NCBI GenBank assembly: GCA_035552395.1
Contig: DASZLL010000063.1
Location: 1-39,178, forward strand
Source: Bog-473 sp035552395
Lineage (GTDB): Bacteria > Actinomycetota > Acidimicrobiia > Acidimicrobiales > RAAP-2
Direction: 5' to 3'
Length of the DNA: 39,178 nt
Below, piece after piece: positions 7,870 to 16,036 of this stretch. The notes under the pieces were generated by a model. The model did not search any database. It saw only the letters and a program-made list of their open reading frames with translations, and was not told the origin of the DNA. A program made the position numbers and the translations under genes. How positions within the stretch are numbered: position 1 is the stretch's first letter; each line of letters starts with the position of its first letter.

Positions 7870-9041
7870 GCGACGCCCCCACACCGCCGGCCGCGTCCCT
7901 CTCGCGCCTACGGGTCGCCCTCGACGCGACACCGCTTCTCGGTCTCCCCACCGGCGTCGGTGCCTTCTGCCAGGGTGCGCTGGCCGCGCTTTCGTTACGG
8001 CCGGGTGTCGAGGTGCACGCCTTCGCGGTGAGTTGGCGCCGCCGGTCGCTGCTTCAGGGCCAGCTCCCGGCGGGCGTGGGATCGCGACAGCGCGCCATGC
8101 CGGCGCGTCCGCTCCAGGCGCTCTGGGCGCGGAGCGACCACCCGCCCGTGGAATGGTTCATTGGCCGGGCCGACGTCGTCCACGGGACGAACTTCGTGGT
8201 GCCCCCGATGCGACGCGCCACGGCCGTCGTCTCGGTCCACGACCTCACCCCCCTGCACCACCCCGAACTGTGTAACGCCGCGACGCTGGCCTATCCGGGA
8301 CTGATTCGCCGGGCCCTGGCCCGTGGGGCCTGGGTGCACGCCGACTCCGGATTTGTCGCCGGCGAGGTGATCGAGGCCTTCGGGGCCGACCCCGCGCGCG
8401 TGCGCGTGGTCAACCCGGGGGTGCCCGCACTGCCTGACCTGAGCGACGCCGAGACGGCGGATGCCGTGCGGCGCCTGCTCCCCGCGGGAACGGGGCCCTA
8501 CTGCCTGGCCGTGGGAACGGCCGAACCACGCAAGGACCTCCCCGGCCTGGTCCGCGCGTTCGGCGACGTGGCAACGCAACACCCCGACGTGTCCCTGGTG
8601 TTGGCCGGACCGCCCGGCTGGGGCGAAGAGGCGCTCGAAGCCGCCATTGCCGCGTCACCGGCCCGGGCCAGGATCGTGCGCACGGGTTGGGTCGAAGACG
8701 CCGACCTGGCTGCGCTCCTGCGCCGCGCCACGGTCCTGGCCTTTCCCTCACTCTACGAGGGGTTCGGGTTCCCGCCCTTGCAAGCGATGGAGGCGCAGGT
8801 GCCGGTCGTGGCCACCCGCGCCGGGTCGCTGCCCGAGGTCCTGGGCGACGGCGCGCGCCTTGTCGACACCGGCGATCGCGACGGCCTGGCCGCCGCGCTG
8901 GACGAGTGCCTCGCCGACGAGGCCGTGCGACGCGGCCTGGTGGCCGCGGGCACCGCCTGGGTGGCCCGCTTCTCCTGGGACTCGTGCGGCGAAGGGCTCG
9001 AGTCGCTCTACCGCGACGCAGCCGGGGACCGCCGTGGCTGA
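7866..9041 (+). CDS. GT4-family glycosyltransferase with probable CTG start codon
   Basis: Retaining GT-B glycosyltransferase of about 391 aa, acting on the cytoplasmic side in polysaccharide assembly. The N-terminal domain begins RVALDATPLLGLPTGVG, a typical GT4 opening. The C-terminal domain has VGTAEPRKDL and the donor-binding E-x7-E motif in YEGFGFPPLQAME. The conserved N-terminus lies upstream of the first GTG in frame (8013). Between the in-frame stop at 7812-7814 and 8013 there is no ATG, GTG or TTG. The best start is CTG at 7866, whose last bases form the stop of the dehydrogenase (CTGA), the same four-base overlap as the neighbouring ATGA junctions. It ends with an eight-base overlap into the next gene. 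Sugar specificity is unknown. Confidence 0.82.
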   Translation: MSDAPTPPAASLSRLRVALDATPLLGLPTGVGAFCQGALAALSLRPGVEVHAFAVSWRRRSLLQGQLPAGVGSRQRAMPARPLQALWARSDHPPVEWFIGRADVVHGTNFVVPPMRRATAVVSVHDLTPLHHPELCNAATLAYPGLIRRALARGAWVHADSGFVAGEVIEAFGADPARVRVVNPGVPALPDLSDAETADAVRRLLPAGTGPYCLAVGTAEPRKDLPGLVRAFGDVATQHPDVSLVLAGPPGWGEEALEAAIAASPARARIVRTGWVEDADLAALLRRATVLAFPSLYEGFGFPPLQAMEAQVPVVATRAGSLPEVLGDGARLVDTGDRDGLAAALDECLADEAVRRGLVAAGTAWVARFSWDSCGEGLESLYRDAAGDRRG

Positions 9042-10167
9042 CGCGCGCCCGACGGTGCTCATGGCGGTCGAGCAGCTGCGCCGGCCCGTGCCGGGGGGGA
9101 TCGGCGCCTATGCGCGCGGTCTCTTGGGCGGCCTGGCCCGCTGTCGCGCCGAGGGCGACGGTGTCGAGGTGACGCTGTTGGCGAGCCGGCCCCCCCGCCG
9201 CGGCCCCGATCCGCTGGCCCTGTTCGACCGGCCGCTCGTCGCGTCACCGCTCCCGGGGCGGTTGATGACCAGGGCCTGGGACCACTCGTGGTTGCGCGCC
9301 CCGGAAGGATTCGACGTGGTCCACTCGGTGTCGCTGGCCGCGCCGATGCTGCGGCCGGGAAGCCCCAGCCGATTGTCGGTGACGGTGCACGACGTCGCCT
9401 GGCACCGCCATCCCGAGGCGACCACGCCGCGGGGCCGGCGCTGGCACGAGGCGGCATTGCGCCGTGCCCGCGACAGTGGCGCGTCCTTGGTCGTCCCCTC
9501 CCGCCTCGTTGCGGCCGACCTGGTCGCGTTCGGCGTCGACGAGGCGCGGATCACGATCGTCGGTGGGGGCACCGACCACCTGGCGCCGCCCGACGAGGAC
9601 GCCACCGCCGCCGTCCTGCGCCGGGCCGGGGTCGTCGGCGAGTACCTGCTGACGGTCGGCACGCTCGAGCCACGCAAGAATCTCGACCGCCTCGTGCAGG
9701 CCTTCCGGCTCGTCCGGCCTTCGCTGCCCGAGCCCTGGCCGCTGGTGATTGTCGGCCCGACGGGTTGGGGCCGCCGGGCCCGCCCGCCCGACACCGACGG
9801 CGTCGTCTTCACCGGATCGGTCCCGGATCCGGTGCTTTCGGGTCTCTACCGTCGCGCCCGCGCCTTCGCCTACGTCCCGCTCACCGAGGGCTACGGGCTG
9901 CCTCCGCTCGAGGCCATGCGCATGGGGACGCCCGTGGTGGTGTCGGCGGAGGTGCCGAGCGTGAACGATCTCGGCGAGCACGGGCCCGCCACCGCGCTGA
10001 TCGTCGACCCGCTCGACGTCGACGACGTGGCTGCCGCGCTCGGCGCCGTGCTCACCGACGACAGGCGGCGCGCTGACCTGATCTCTCGCGGGACCGCGCT
10101 CGCTTCGGCGCGCACCTGGCAGGTGGTGGCGTACGAGCACGTGACCCTCTGGCGGCAGCTGCGATGA
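9034..10167 (+). CDS. GT4-family glycosyltransferase (second of three)
   Basis: GT-B fold glycosyltransferase of 377 aa. The acceptor domain contains RRPVPGGIGAYARGLL, an asymmetric glycine loop typical of GT4. The donor domain contains VGTLEPRKNLDRLVQAF and TEGYGLPPLEAMRMGTPVV with the E-x7-E pair. The GTG at 9034 follows GGGGACC and overlaps the preceding gene by eight bases; its stop overlaps the next ATG (ATGA at 10164-10167). It is clearly a paralogue of its two neighbours. Donor sugar not determinable; GDP-mannose or a GDP-6-deoxyhexose would fit the locus. Confidence 0.85.
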   Translation: MADARPTVLMAVEQLRRPVPGGIGAYARGLLGGLARCRAEGDGVEVTLLASRPPRRGPDPLALFDRPLVASPLPGRLMTRAWDHSWLRAPEGFDVVHSVSLAAPMLRPGSPSRLSVTVHDVAWHRHPEATTPRGRRWHEAALRRARDSGASLVVPSRLVAADLVAFGVDEARITIVGGGTDHLAPPDEDATAAVLRRAGVVGEYLLTVGTLEPRKNLDRLVQAFRLVRPSLPEPWPLVIVGPTGWGRRARPPDTDGVVFTGSVPDPVLSGLYRRARAFAYVPLTEGYGLPPLEAMRMGTPVVVSAEVPSVNDLGEHGPATALIVDPLDVDDVAAALGAVLTDDRRRADLISRGTALASARTWQVVAYEHVTLWRQLR

Positions 10168-11309
10168 CGGGTGCCGCCCCGCTCGAGGTCTCGCTCGACG
10201 TCTCCGCCGTGCCAGCGCTGCCCGGCGGGGCAGGGCAGTACACCCTGGCGCTCGCCCGCGGGCTCGCGGCGCATCCCGGCGTGGCGCTGACCTTGGTGGC
10301 CCGGCGCGTGGACGCGGCCCGTTGGGACGAGATGGGCGCGGCCCGCCTCGAGGCGTCGGTCCCCTCGTCGCGCCCCGGTCGCCTCGCCTTCGAGCAGGTG
10401 GGCCTGCCCGCGCTCCTGCGAGGGGCCGGGGTGGCGGTGCATCACGGGCCGCACTACACGATGCCGGCCCGCTCGCCCGTTCCGTGTGCGGTGACCATCC
10501 ACGACTGCACGTTCTTCGACCATCCCGAATGGCACCTCCGCTCCAAGGCGTCGTTCTTCCGGCGCGCCATCCGGCGCGCCGCGCTCGGGGCGGGGGCGCT
10601 GATCTGCGTCAGCGAGGTGACGGCCGAGCGCTTGCGGGCGAATGTGCCCGTGCGCGCGCCGGTGGTCGTGGCCCCACACGGCGTGGACCACGCACGCTTC
10701 TCGCCCGCCGAGCCCAGCCCGGGCGCGGACGACGCCGCGCTCGCTGTCGTCGGCGTGCCGGCCGACCGGCCGATCGTCGCGTTCGTCGGCACGCTCGAGC
10801 CGCGCAAGGGAGTTGTCCCGCTCGTTGCCGCGTTCGACGCGCTGGCGGCGGCACGCCCCGATGTGGTGCTCGTGCTCGGGGGTCAGACTGGTTGGGGCAT
10901 GAGCGAGACCGAGCGGGCGCTGGCGGCGGCTCGGCATGCGGACCGGATCGTGCGCACGGGCTACCTGCCTGACGGTGCGGTCCCCGCCTTGTTGCGCCGC
11001 GCCGCCGTCGTGGCGTACCCGGCATTCGAAGAAGGTTTCGGCCTGCCGGCGCTCGAAGCCCTCGCGTGCGGAGCCCCGCTGGTGACCACGGAGGGAACGG
11101 CCATGGCGGAGCTGGCCGGTGGCGCCGCCCTGCTGGTGCCGCCGGGCGGCGTCGCGCCCCTGACCGAGGCGCTCGGCCTGGCCCTCGACCAGGGACGCGA
11201 GACGGAACGGCGGCGGCTGGGGCTGGCCGTGGCGGCGGAACGGACGTGGGAGGCCAGCGTGGCGGAACACGTCCGCGCCTATGAGCTGGCCCGGTCGGCC
11301 TCGCTGTAG
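10164..11309 (+). CDS. GT4-family glycosyltransferase (third of three)
   Basis: Third tandem GT-B enzyme, 381 aa. The N-terminus is LDVSAVPALPGGAGQYTLAL. The acceptor domain has GVAVHHGPHYTMP and VTIHDCTFFDHPEW. The donor domain has VGTLEPRKGVVPLVAAF and FEEGFGLPALEALACGAP with the E-x7-E pair. The IHDCTFFDHPEW segment resembles mannosyl- and rhamnosyltransferases of O-antigen and capsule loci, but this is family resemblance only. The ATG overlaps the previous stop by four bases. The stop TAG (11307-11309) lies inside the -10-like box of the reductase gene downstream. Confidence 0.85.
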   Translation: MTGAAPLEVSLDVSAVPALPGGAGQYTLALARGLAAHPGVALTLVARRVDAARWDEMGAARLEASVPSSRPGRLAFEQVGLPALLRGAGVAVHHGPHYTMPARSPVPCAVTIHDCTFFDHPEWHLRSKASFFRRAIRRAALGAGALICVSEVTAERLRANVPVRAPVVVAPHGVDHARFSPAEPSPGADDAALAVVGVPADRPIVAFVGTLEPRKGVVPLVAAFDALAAARPDVVLVLGGQTGWGMSETERALAAARHADRIVRTGYLPDGAVPALLRRAAVVAYPAFEEGFGLPALEALACGAPLVTTEGTAMAELAGGAALLVPPGGVAPLTEALGLALDQGRETERRRLGLAVAAERTWEASVAEHVRAYELARSASL

Positions 11310-11312
11310 GGT
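11307..11312 (+). promoter_or_regulatory. Probable leaderless -10 box of the reductase gene
   Basis: TAGGGT ends seven bases before the ATG at 11320 and no Shine-Dalgarno is present. The hexamer includes the stop codon of the glycosyltransferase gene, so the reductase could be transcribed on its own as well as by read-through. Confidence 0.4.
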
Positions 11313-11319
11313 TCGGCGA

Positions 11320-12207
11320 ATGCGCGCGTTGATCACGGGGGGCAAGGGCTTCGTGGGCCAGTGGCTCGCCGCGCACCTGAAGGACCACGGGGACGAGGTC
11401 GCAGTGATCGACCTCGAGACCGACGTCGCCGACGGCACGGCGGTGCGCCGGGTCCTGCACGATGTTGCCCCGGACGCCGTCTACCACCTTGCCGCCATGA
11501 CCCACGTGGGCGAGAGCTGGGAGGACCCGAGCCAGGTTCTCCGGGTCAACGTCCTCGGGACCGCCGAAGTCCTGGCCGCGGCGCGCACGCGGCCGCAGGC
11601 CCGGGTGCTGGTGGTGAGCTCGGCGGAGGTCTACGGGGTGGTCACGGCCGAGCAGCTGCCGCTGGGCGAGTCGACCCCCACGGCGCCGGCCAGCCCCTAC
11701 GCCGCCAGCAAGCTGGCCGCCGAAGCGGTCGCGCTCCAGGCGTGGCGCGGCTACCGCCAGCCGGTCATCGTCGTGCGGCCGTTCAATCACATCGGCCCCG
11801 GGCAGTCGCCCAACTTCTTCGTGCCCGCCCTGGCCAAGCGCATCGTCGAGGCGCGCCGGTCGGGCGCGGGCTCGCTGCGCGTCGGGACGTTGACGACGCG
11901 CCGGGACTTCACCGACGTGCGCGACGTGGTGGCCGCCTACCGCCTGCTGATCGAGAAGGGGGCTCCCGGTGAGGTCTATAACGTCTGCTCGGGCCGCGAC
12001 GTCGCCATGTCCGATGTGGCGGCCCAGCTGCTCGCGCTTGCGGGCGCCGACCTCACCTTGGAGACGGACCCCGAGCTCGTGCGGCCCGTCGACGTGCCCG
12101 TGCTACGCGGGGACGCCGGGCGGCTGCACGCCGCCACCGGGTGGAGGCCCTCCATCCCGCTCGCGACAACGCTCGCCGACGTCCTGGCCTCGTGGGAGGC
12201 GGACTGA
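11320..12207 (+). CDS. NAD(P)-dependent sugar-nucleotide reductase/epimerase, GDP-6-deoxy-mannose reductase-like
   Basis: Extended SDR of 295 aa. Visible are GGKGFVGQWL (7-16), YHLAAMTHVG, catalytic Ser100/101, Tyr127 and Lys131 (PYAASK), and RPFNHIGPGQSPNFFVPAL. The last segment is characteristic of GDP-4-keto-6-deoxymannose reductase (Rmd) and GDP-mannose 4,6-dehydratase. The short length and the single glycine-rich loop favour the reductase, which would make GDP-D-rhamnose. The matching dehydratase (Gmd) is not in the window. It starts 10 bp after the third glycosyltransferase. Exact reaction uncertain; a generic epimerase is the alternative. Confidence 0.78.
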   Translation: MRALITGGKGFVGQWLAAHLKDHGDEVAVIDLETDVADGTAVRRVLHDVAPDAVYHLAAMTHVGESWEDPSQVLRVNVLGTAEVLAAARTRPQARVLVVSSAEVYGVVTAEQLPLGESTPTAPASPYAASKLAAEAVALQAWRGYRQPVIVVRPFNHIGPGQSPNFFVPALAKRIVEARRSGAGSLRVGTLTTRRDFTDVRDVVAAYRLLIEKGAPGEVYNVCSGRDVAMSDVAAQLLALAGADLTLETDPELVRPVDVPVLRGDAGRLHAATGWRPSIPLATTLADVLASWEAD

Positions 12208-12243
12208 CGGCGAGCGTTGTCTACGGGGTGCGGAAGGTGCTGC

Positions 12244-12612
12244 TCAGGCGCTGATGCGCTGGCGGATCTGGATGCGCACCTCGCGCGCCTGCTCGCGTGC
12301 CTTGATGGTGAGCTGCGACACCGATGCCGGCAGCCTGTCCTCCAGGGGCTGGAGCGTCGTCTCGACGAACTGCGCGGCCGACTCGGCCAAATCGTCGATC
12401 TGGGCGTACCCCTTGGCCACGCCCTGGCGGACGTCGCCGAAGTGCTGGTCGAGCGGCAGGTCCTTCGAGAGGCGCTTTTGCAGCTCGACCCGCTGCACCT
12501 GGGCCCGCTGGTAGGCGAGGACCCCGAGGCCGACGGCGACGTAGGCCGCATCCCGGGCGAGGTCCGTGGCACCCTTGGAGAGGGAGCTGATGTTGGTGGT
12601 CACGTCAGGCAT
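12244..12612 (-). CDS. Small conserved-looking protein with N-terminal hydrophobic helix, unknown function
   Basis: A 122-aa protein of unrecognised family. A hydrophobic helix at about residues 18-36 (AAYVAVGLGVLAYQRAQV) is followed by long charged amphipathic helices, including DQHFGDVRQGVAKGYAQIDDLAESAAQFVE and a basic C-terminal tail ending RIQIRQRISA. It could be a membrane-associated helical protein. The ATG at 12612 is preferred over one eight codons upstream because AGGAGG lies four bases before it. It faces away from the large GT2 gene and ends 36 bp from the convergent reductase gene; that gap holds nothing I can recognise. Confidence 0.65.
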   Translation of the reverse strand: MPDVTTNISSLSKGATDLARDAAYVAVGLGVLAYQRAQVQRVELQKRLSKDLPLDQHFGDVRQGVAKGYAQIDDLAESAAQFVETTLQPLEDRLPASVSQLTIKAREQAREVRIQIRQRISA

Positions 12613-12655
12613 GATGCCTCCTGTCTTGGTCTTCACTCGGTCGATCTTACGTGTA

Positions 12656-12683
12656 CTACTGTATCACCTTTGTTAAACAGTAG
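12656..12683. promoter_or_regulatory. Perfect 7-bp inverted repeat, candidate operator between divergent genes
   Basis: CTACTGT (12656-12662) and ACAGTAG (12677-12683) form a perfect inverted repeat with a 14-base AT-richer spacer. It stands out from the GC-rich surroundings. It lies between the divergent small-protein gene and the GT2 gene, where a dimeric regulator could bind. The regulator is unknown. Confidence 0.45.
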
Positions 12684-12690
12684 CAAGCAC

Positions 12691-12745
12691 CAGGCACGAA
12701 TTCCGTGCCTGAGGGGGTTATCGCGGAACAGATAGCCTCAGGCAC
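12691..12745 (+). promoter_or_regulatory. Two mutually exclusive hairpins ending 3 nt before the GT2 start codon
   Basis: CAGGCACG (12691-12698) pairs perfectly with CGTGCCTG (12704-12711) across a five-base loop. The right arm also belongs to GTGCCTGAGG (12705-12714), which pairs perfectly over ten bases with CCTCAGGCAC (12736-12745). Both stems cannot form at once. The second would close just before the ATG at 12749, where no clear Shine-Dalgarno exists. This is the geometry of a translational or attenuation switch, or of two overlapping protein operators. Confidence 0.5.
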
Positions 12746-12748
12746 CTG

Positions 12749-15700
12749 ATGGACGCCCAAGTGCCGGCCGTGGTCGCCGTCATTGTCACCACCGAGCCCG
12801 GTTCCTGGTTCGACGAGGCGGTCTCCTCCCTGGCCTCCCAGGATTACCAGGAGCTCTCCGTCCTCGTCCTGGCGACCGGCGACGACACGCCCGAGGTCAC
12901 CGAGCGAGTCGGCCGCGTGCTCCCCGACGCCTTCGTCCGCCACCTGCCGGGCCGGCCCAGTTACGGGGCGGCCACCAACGAGGTGGTGGCGATGGTGGAG
13001 GGCGCCGCCTTCTTCCTGTTGTGCCACGACGACGTCGCGCTGGACCCCGACGCCGTGCACAAACTCGTCGAAGAGTCGTTCCGCTCCAACGCCGGGGTCG
13101 TCTCGCCCAAGTTCGTAAATTGGGACGACCGCAGCATCCTGCTCCACGTCGGCATGAGCTGTGACAAGACGGGCGCGGTGGTCGACCGGATCCTCGAGGG
13201 CGAGGTCGACCACGGGCAGCACGATGCCGTGCGTGACGTCTTCGTGGCGCCCGGCGGCTGCATCCTCATCCGCGCCGACCTGTTCCGCGAGCTCAAGGGG
13301 TTCGACCCCGGCATCGTCGCCATGGGCGAGGATCTCGACCTTTCGTGGCGGTGCCAGGTCGCCGGTTCGCGGGTCGTGGTCGCGCCCGACGCGCGGGTAC
13401 GCCACCGCGAGGCGGTGGCCGGCGGGCTGGCCCCGATCTCGGCGGGCTCGGCGGGCCGGGCCTCTCCGGGACGCCACCCCGTCACCATGCAGTCGCTGCA
13501 ACGGCGCCACGAGCTGCGCGCTGTCCTCAAGTGCTACACCCGGCTCACCCTGGTGCGGGTCCTGCCGCAGGCCGCATTGCTGGCGCTCGGCGAGGTGCTC
13601 GTCGCGCTCTTGGCCCGTGACGGAGCGCGGGCGCGGGCCGTGTCCGGGGCCTGGACGTGGAACGTCCGTCGCCTGACCGAGATCTCGCTGCTGCGAGGCG
13701 AGCTGGCCCAGCATCGCCTGTTTCCCGACAACGAGGTCCGCCGCCTGCAGCTTCGGGGCAGCGCCCGCTTGTCGCGCTACCTGAGCCGGCTGTCGCATCA
13801 AGGCCTCGAAGCCGCCAACTCGGTGGCCCTCACACAGGAGCGGGCCGAGCCGGAGAGCGCACGAGAAGAAGGGGTGGCGGTCCTCACCGGGAGCGTGGGA
13901 TCGGCCTTCAGCGAGGATTCCGACTTCGACGAGCTTGACGACCTGGGTCGCCGCGCCGGCCGCGACCGGTTCGGCCGGAGGGTGCGCGCCGCCCCGTTGA
14001 GTACGGGGCGTCAGCGCCTGGTGGCCGTGCTCGTCGCACTGTTCGTCATCGTGCTCGGCACCCGCGATCTGTTCTTTGGCACGCTCCCTTTCGTCGGCCA
14101 GCTCGCCCCGCTGCCGTCGTGGTCGGCCACGTGGCACCACTTCTTCTCGGGTTGGCAGTCGATCGGGGTCGGCACGACGGCACCCGCCTCGCCGGTGTTC
14201 GGCCTCTTCGGGGTCACGGGCACGGTGCTCTTCGGCGCGATGGGCACGCTGCAACGCGTGCTCCTGTTGGGCTGCATTCCCCTGGGGGCCCTCGGGGTGG
14301 CCCGGTTCATGCGACCCCTCGTCTCGCCGCGAGCGCGGGTCGTCGCGGTCATCGCCTACCTCGGCCTGCCCCTGCCCTACGGCGCGTTGGGCGCCGGACG
14401 CTGGGACGGCCTCGTCGCCTACGCCGTCTTCCCGTTCATCGCTTTGTGGCTGGCCCGGGCGGGCGGCCTGGTTCCGTACGCGGTGGCGCCGGGGACGCAC
14501 TGGCGAAGCAAGCCCGCCGGGCAGGTCGTGATCCTGGGTGCCCTGATTGCGGCCGGTGCAGCGTTCGCGCCCGCCCTGGCTCCGCTCGTCCTGGTGGCCG
14601 CGTTGGCGTGGACCGTGGGCTCCGTGCTGGTGCGCGCGCGCGAGGTCCGATGGCGCCTCCTCGTGGTGGCGCTCGCGGCCCTCGGGGTGGCGCTCGTGCT
14701 GGCCGCGCCTTGGGTCGTTGGCACGGCGCTGGCCGGCAAGGGCTCGGTCGCCATCTTCGGGCTCCCCGTTGCGGGAGCGACGGCGCCGAACTGGGGCGAG
14801 ATCGTCCGCTTTGCCGTCGGGCCGATCGCCCGCTCGCCGCTCGTCTGGCTGCTGGTCGCCGCGGCCGCGCTCCCGCTCGCGCTCGGACGCGGGATCAGGC
14901 TCCTCTGGGCGGCGCGGCTGTGGGTCACGGCTTGCGCATCGTGGGGTCTTGCGCTGGCGGCGGTGCGCGGCGACATGGGGTCGTTCACGCCCTCGTTGAC
15001 CGTCGTGCTCGTACCCGCCGCGCTCGCGGTCGCCGCCTGCCTCGGCGTGGGGATCTCTTCCTTCGAGAACGACCTCACCGGCCGCGAATTCGGTTGGCGC
15101 CAGGTGACCAGCGTCGCCGCGGTCGTCTTCGTAGCGGTCGGCCTGCTCCCGGTGATTGCGGGGGCCGTCGGTGGCCGGTGGGGTCTGCCGTCCCAAGGGA
15201 TCGAGCAGCCGCTTTCCTTCCTCGACCATCCAAGTGCGACCGACGCCTCTCGGGTCCTGTGGCTCGGTGACCCGCGGGCGCTCCCAGTCGGAGGGTGGTC
15301 AGTCGAACCGGGTCTGGCCTACGCGCTGACGCCCGGGGACCTGCCGGACACGTCACAGGTGCTCACGCCGGCCGGCCCGGGCCCTGCCGTCCTGGTGGCG
15401 GACGCGGTGCACCTCGCGACGTCCGGCGGCACGGTGCACCTCGGCCGGCTCCTGGCGTCGGCGGGCGTGCGCTACATCGTCCTGGTGCAGGGCCTGGCAC
15501 CGTCGGCGGTCGGCTCGCTTACCCCGTCGGTCGACGCGCCCCCGCCGGCGGGCCTCGAGACCTCGCTGCTCGGACAGGACGACCTGCACATCGTCCCGGG
15601 GGAGGTGGGCGTGCAGGTGTTCGAGAACGACGAGGCCATGTCGGTCGCCGCGCAGCGGGCCGCCCCGTTGAGCGTGGTGCGCTCCTGGTCGTATCCGAGC

Positions 15701-16036
15701 GGGGCGGACGTGGTGGGCTGGCAGCCGGTCTTGGCCTCGTTGGCGGAGTCCTCGCCGGCCACGGGCCCAGTTCAAGCGGGCACCGTCTATGCGGCGTACG
15801 CCCCTGCCGGCAGCTTCGCCCTGAGCGTCGATGGCCGCACAGTCCGCCCGCGGCCCGCGTTCGGGTGGGCGGCGCAGTACGTCACGACCAAGGGGCACGC
15901 CCAGCTCTCGTTGTCGCAGTTCCCGCTGGTGCCGTTGGCCGTCCTGGCCGAGGTCGTGCTCTGGGTCGTCCTCCTGGGCGCGCTGGTCGGCCGCCGTCGA
16001 GCCCGGCCCCGCCCCGGCCATCGGAGCACGTCGTGA
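12749..16036 (+). CDS. Large GT2 glycosyltransferase fused to a polytopic membrane domain
   Basis: A 1095-aa protein. Residues 5-220 form a GT2 (GT-A) domain with CHDDVALDPD (the DxD-type metal site, about 92-100) and GEDLDLSWR (about 193-201, carrying the catalytic-base acid). A helical linker follows, with a charged stretch near 365-410. From about 420 to 870 there are many hydrophobic segments, for example RLVAVLVALFVIVLG and ALIAAGAAFAPALAPLVLVAAL. A soluble, probably external, domain follows, and one last membrane helix near the C-terminus ends in a basic tail. Such fusions occur in actinobacterial cell-wall loci beside DUF5719. It likely transfers or exports a lipid-linked sugar; acceptor unknown. 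The stop overlaps the next GTG by four bases. Confidence 0.82.
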   Translation: MDAQVPAVVAVIVTTEPGSWFDEAVSSLASQDYQELSVLVLATGDDTPEVTERVGRVLPDAFVRHLPGRPSYGAATNEVVAMVEGAAFFLLCHDDVALDPDAVHKLVEESFRSNAGVVSPKFVNWDDRSILLHVGMSCDKTGAVVDRILEGEVDHGQHDAVRDVFVAPGGCILIRADLFRELKGFDPGIVAMGEDLDLSWRCQVAGSRVVVAPDARVRHREAVAGGLAPISAGSAGRASPGRHPVTMQSLQRRHELRAVLKCYTRLTLVRVLPQAALLALGEVLVALLARDGARARAVSGAWTWNVRRLTEISLLRGELAQHRLFPDNEVRRLQLRGSARLSRYLSRLSHQGLEAANSVALTQERAEPESAREEGVAVLTGSVGSAFSEDSDFDELDDLGRRAGRDRFGRRVRAAPLSTGRQRLVAVLVALFVIVLGTRDLFFGTLPFVGQLAPLPSWSATWHHFFSGWQSIGVGTTAPASPVFGLFGVTGTVLFGAMGTLQRVLLLGCIPLGALGVARFMRPLVSPRARVVAVIAYLGLPLPYGALGAGRWDGLVAYAVFPFIALWLARAGGLVPYAVAPGTHWRSKPAGQVVILGALIAAGAAFAPALAPLVLVAALAWTVGSVLVRAREVRWRLLVVALAALGVALVLAAPWVVGTALAGKGSVAIFGLPVAGATAPNWGEIVRFAVGPIARSPLVWLLVAAAALPLALGRGIRLLWAARLWVTACASWGLALAAVRGDMGSFTPSLTVVLVPAALAVAACLGVGISSFENDLTGREFGWRQVTSVAAVVFVAVGLLPVIAGAVGGRWGLPSQGIEQPLSFLDHPSATDASRVLWLGDPRALPVGGWSVEPGLAYALTPGDLPDTSQVLTPAGPGPAVLVADAVHLATSGGTVHLGRLLASAGVRYIVLVQGLAPSAVGSLTPSVDAPPPAGLETSLLGQDDLHIVPGEVGVQVFENDEAMSVAAQRAAPLSVVRSWSYPSGADVVGWQPVLASLAESSPATGPVQAGTVYAAYAPAGSFALSVDGRTVRPRPAFGWAAQYVTTKGHAQLSLSQFPLVPLAVLAEVVLWVVLLGALVGRRRARPRPGHRSTS

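Noticed and set aside
12656..15229. An 857-codon open frame on the minus strand opposite the GT2 gene
   Set aside because: No recognisable motif; an Arg/Asp/Gly/His-rich shadow of a real gene with GT2 motifs and membrane helices.
15295..16032. N-terminal extension of the DUF5719 frame
   Set aside because: The upstream part lacks protein-like sequence and overlaps the GT2 gene; the GTG at 16033 directly precedes a membrane anchor and makes the standard GTGA overlap.
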